Source: JBMYYE01 sp049609065 (GTDB lineage: Bacteria > Pseudomonadota > Alphaproteobacteria > Rhodobacterales > Rhodobacteraceae). Taken from it: a stretch of DNA of 15,867 nucleotides. A model generated the notes under the pieces. That model searched no databases and was not told the DNA's origin. It saw nothing but the letters and a program-made list of their open reading frames with translations. A program made the translations under genes and the position numbers. Position 1 is the stretch's first letter, and each line of letters opens with the position of its first letter. The stretch spans positions 1 through 15,867 of the forward strand of contig JBMYYE010000054.1 in NCBI GenBank assembly GCA_049609065.1, in the 5' to 3' direction. Positions 14,283 through 15,867 of the stretch are shown one piece after another.

Positions 14283-14328
14283 AAAATGTTACTGATTTTT
14301 CCGTAGTTTATAAATTTTGTAACATTTT
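14283..14328. repeat. 10-bp perfect inverted repeat with 26-bp AT-rich spacer
   Basis: AAAATGTTAC and GTAACATTTT are exact complements 26 bp apart. The right arm ends 2 bp before the proposed paaA -35, a usual place for an activator, and the left arm is about 62 bp from the divergent gene start. Confidence 0.5.
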
Positions 14329-14330
14329 AG

Positions 14331-14360
14331 TTGCGGAACTGACCCCAAAACTGGTAATTA
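14331..14360 (+). promoter_or_regulatory. Candidate sigma-70-type promoter of the paa operon
   Basis: TTGCGG (14331-14336) and TAATTA (14355-14360) are separated by 18 bp, about 75 bp before the paaA ATG. They are read by eye, without experimental support. Confidence 0.4.
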
Positions 14361-14361
14361 T

Positions 14362-14377
14362 CGACCGAATGGTCGGT
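14362..14377. promoter_or_regulatory. TetR-family (PaaR-like) operator candidate
   Basis: Two nested palindromes share this site: CGACC-GAAT-GGTCG (14362-14375) and ACCGA-ATGG-TCGGT (14364-14377). They lie immediately after the proposed -10, where a bound repressor would block transcription. TetR-type PaaR proteins repress paa operons from GACC/GGTC-rich palindromes. No paaR gene is in the window. Confidence 0.6.
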
Positions 14378-14433
14378 GAATGATTTTGATTCGCTCACGG
14401 ACTGCACCCAACGCTAATGCGGGAGGAACGCAA

Positions 14434-15426
14434 ATGTATGCACAAATGGTCCAGTCGACGGGATCCGGGGTTAAAAGCCCAGATGAAATGTCGCCTGAAG
14501 AAAAAGACTTTCAAGCTAAAATTGATGCGGGCATCAAGATTGAGCCTAAAAACTGGATGCCTGATGGCTATCGTCTGACGCTAATGCGCCAAATCGGTCA
14601 GCACGCGCATTCCGAAATCGTGGGTCAATTGCCAGAAGGCAACTGGATCACCCGCGCCCCAACATTGGAACGCAAAGCGATCCTTTTGGCCAAAGTTCAA
14701 GACGAAGCCGGTCACGGTCTTTATCTTTACTGCGCAGCAGAAACGTTGGGCTGTTCACGGGATGAGCTTCTTGAAGAATTGCACAATGGTCGCATGAAAT
14801 ATTCGTCCATCTTCAACTACCCCACATTGAACTGGGCCGATATTGGCGCGGTTGGTTGGCTCGTTGATGGGGCGGCGATTATGAACCAAGTGCCGCTGCA
14901 ACGGACATCTTATGGCCCTTATAGCCGCGCGATGATCCGCATTTGTAAGGAAGAAAGCTTCCACCAGCGTCAAGGCTATGACCTCATCCGGAAATGCGCC
15001 GAAGGCACACCCGCCCAAAAAGCAATGGCCCAAGACGCCATCAACCGCCTTTGGTACCCATCCCTCATGATGTTTGGCCCGTCTGACAAAGACAGCGTGC
15101 ATTCCGAACAGTCCATGGCATGGAAAATCAAAATCAACACCAATGATGAATTGCGCCAAAAATTCGTCGACCAAACGGTACCGCAAGCGGAATACCTTGG
15201 CCTGACGATCCCTGACGAGAACCTGAAATGGAACGAAGAAAAAGGCGGCTATGATTATAGCGAACCTGATTGGACTGAGTTCTTTGACGTCATCAAAGGC
15301 AATGGTCCATGCAACACCGATCGCCTCAATGACCGCGTGAACGCATGGGATGATGGCGCATGGGTTCGCGATGGACTTATGGCACACGCACAAAAGAAAA
15401 ATGCTGCAAAGCAAGCTGCTGAATAA
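14434..15426 (+). CDS. paaA: 1,2-phenylacetyl-CoA epoxidase, catalytic subunit A
   Basis: A 330-residue diiron oxygenase subunit that epoxidises the ring of phenylacetyl-CoA, the committed step of aerobic phenylacetate breakdown. The ferritin-like fold shows the carboxylate/histidine motifs HSEIVGQ (E61), KVQDEAGHG (E91, H94) and KEESFHQRQG (E174, H177), consistent with an intact diiron site. Length is normal. The frame is open from 14380, but the ATG at 14434 follows GGGAGG (14421-14426) by 7 nt and gives the standard N-terminus. It is first in a paaA-B-C order and probably continues with paaD/E and the ring-opening enzymes beyond the window. Likely induced by phenylacetyl-CoA through the palindrome at 14362-14377. 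Confidence 0.96.
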   Translation: MYAQMVQSTGSGVKSPDEMSPEEKDFQAKIDAGIKIEPKNWMPDGYRLTLMRQIGQHAHSEIVGQLPEGNWITRAPTLERKAILLAKVQDEAGHGLYLYCAAETLGCSRDELLEELHNGRMKYSSIFNYPTLNWADIGAVGWLVDGAAIMNQVPLQRTSYGPYSRAMIRICKEESFHQRQGYDLIRKCAEGTPAQKAMAQDAINRLWYPSLMMFGPSDKDSVHSEQSMAWKIKINTNDELRQKFVDQTVPQAEYLGLTIPDENLKWNEEKGGYDYSEPDWTEFFDVIKGNGPCNTDRLNDRVNAWDDGAWVRDGLMAHAQKKNAAKQAAE

Positions 15427-15446
15427 GCGCAGGAAAGGATAGCAAA

Positions 15447-15731
15447 ATGAAAAATGAATGGCCCCTCTGGGAAGTCTTTATTCGCGGCCAACACGGCCTT
15501 AGCCACCGTCACGTTGGATCCCTTCACGCGCCAGACGCCGAAATGGCGATCAAAAACGCACGTGATGTTTACACACGACGCAACGAAGGTCAGTCCATCT
15601 GGGTTGTAGAAGCTGTGAACGTCACCGCCTCTTCGCCGTCTGACAAAGGTCCACTTTATGAGCCATCAAACTCCAAAGTATACCGTCACCCAACATTCTT
15701 CGACATCCCAGAAGAAGCGGGGGCAATGTAA
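15447..15731 (+). CDS. paaB: 1,2-phenylacetyl-CoA epoxidase subunit B
   Basis: A 94-residue small subunit of the phenylacetyl-CoA epoxidase complex, thought to bridge PaaA-PaaC heterodimers rather than catalyse. Family features are the opening EWPLWEVFIRGQHGLSHRHVGSLHA, shown here as three parts: WPLWEVF, RGQHGLSH and VGSLHA. These are followed by DAEMAIKNARDVYTRR, SIWVV, and the C-terminal YRHPTFFDIPE. The ATG at 15447 follows AGGAAAGGA. It sits 20 bp after paaA, and its TAA shares one base with the paaC ATG (TAATG), so the two are translationally coupled. Confidence 0.95.
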   Translation: MKNEWPLWEVFIRGQHGLSHRHVGSLHAPDAEMAIKNARDVYTRRNEGQSIWVVEAVNVTASSPSDKGPLYEPSNSKVYRHPTFFDIPEEAGAM

Positions 15732-15867
15732 TGTCGAAGGATCTTTTTGAATTTTTGGTGCGTATGGGGGACAACACGCTTGTTCTTGGGCACCGTGTTT
15801 CTGAATGGTGTGGGCATGCGCCTGTGCTTGAAGAAGACATCGCACTTGCAAACACCGCGCTTGATTT
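15731..15867 (+). CDS. paaC: 1,2-phenylacetyl-CoA epoxidase subunit C, N-terminal 45 residues (cut by window end)
   Basis: The reading frame begins at the ATG that overlaps the paaB stop and runs open to the window end, giving 45 residues. It starts MSKDLFEFLVRMGDNTLVLGHRVSEWCGHAP when read in pieces: LFEFL, GDNTLVLGHR and SEWCGHAP. This is the usual start of PaaC, the structural ferritin-fold partner of PaaA. The family is about 250 residues, so most of the gene lies to the right. Identity rests on the start motif plus the conserved paaABC order. Confidence 0.9.
   Translation, partial: MSKDLFEFLVRMGDNTLVLGHRVSEWCGHAPVLEEDIALANTALD

Larger units (their letters stand above)
14222..14433. promoter_or_regulatory. 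Divergent waaA-like / paaA intergenic region
   Basis: About 212 bp hold both promoters. A 10-bp perfect inverted repeat (AAAATGTTAC 14283-14292, GTAACATTTT 14319-14328) brackets an AT-rich core. A plausible paaA promoter has -35 TTGCGG (14331-14336) and -10 TAATTA (14355-14360), followed by a TetR-type operator. Confidence 0.55.

Noticed and set aside
14755..15414. A 219-codon open frame on the minus strand opposite paaA
   Set aside because: It is fully antisense to paaA, whose diiron motifs are intact. The translated protein has no recognisable domain and is explained as a codon-bias shadow.

Overview
The window looks like chromosomal DNA from an alphaproteobacterium of the Rhodobacterales (Roseobacter group). 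The main evidence is the order chvI-chvG-hprK-rapZ-EIIA-ptsH divergent from pckA, a short single-domain HprK, an acyl-CoA dehydrogenase with the long N-terminal extension typical of methylsuccinyl-CoA dehydrogenase (ethylmalonyl-CoA pathway), and a two-gene head-spike cassette like that of the Rhodobacter capsulatus gene transfer agent (RcGTA). Species cannot be fixed from the sequence. I saw no rRNA, tRNA, insertion sequence, integrase or CRISPR array.

Left part (1-5048). The window opens inside a 3-hydroxyacyl-CoA dehydrogenase gene. Facing it is a tightly packed minus-strand operon that reads chvI, chvG, hprK, rapZ, EIIA-Man, ptsH. It joins an acid/envelope two-component system to an incomplete, regulatory phosphotransferase branch with HPr kinase but no sugar permease.

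Central metabolism (5049-9312). pckA diverges from chvI and ends at a strong bidirectional terminator shared with a convergent TSUP permease. A probable methylsuccinyl-CoA dehydrogenase gene diverges from the permease. Its upstream region carries several GCAAA-type elements and a 12-bp palindrome. Together these genes concern carbon flux around acetyl-CoA assimilation and gluconeogenesis.

Gene-transfer-agent spike and surface polysaccharide island (9313-14221). A plus-strand pair encodes a spike base protein and a 417-residue spike/fibre protein with lectin-like beta domains. It is preceded by an exact CtrA-type site (TTAA-N7-TTAAC) and a leader hairpin. The fibre gene overlaps by 4 bp, tail to tail, an undecaprenyl-phosphate sugar-1-phosphate transferase gene. 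Upstream of that gene on the minus strand are a pseudaminic-acid-synthase-like gene and a divergent Kdo-transferase-like gene. A particle's candidate adhesin therefore sits beside genes that probably build a surface glycan. This is the most interesting part of the window.

Right end (14222-15867). A divergent intergenic region carries a 10-bp perfect inverted repeat and a TetR-type operator just downstream of a plausible -10. It leads into paaA-paaB-paaC, the start of a phenylacetyl-CoA epoxidase operon that runs off the window.
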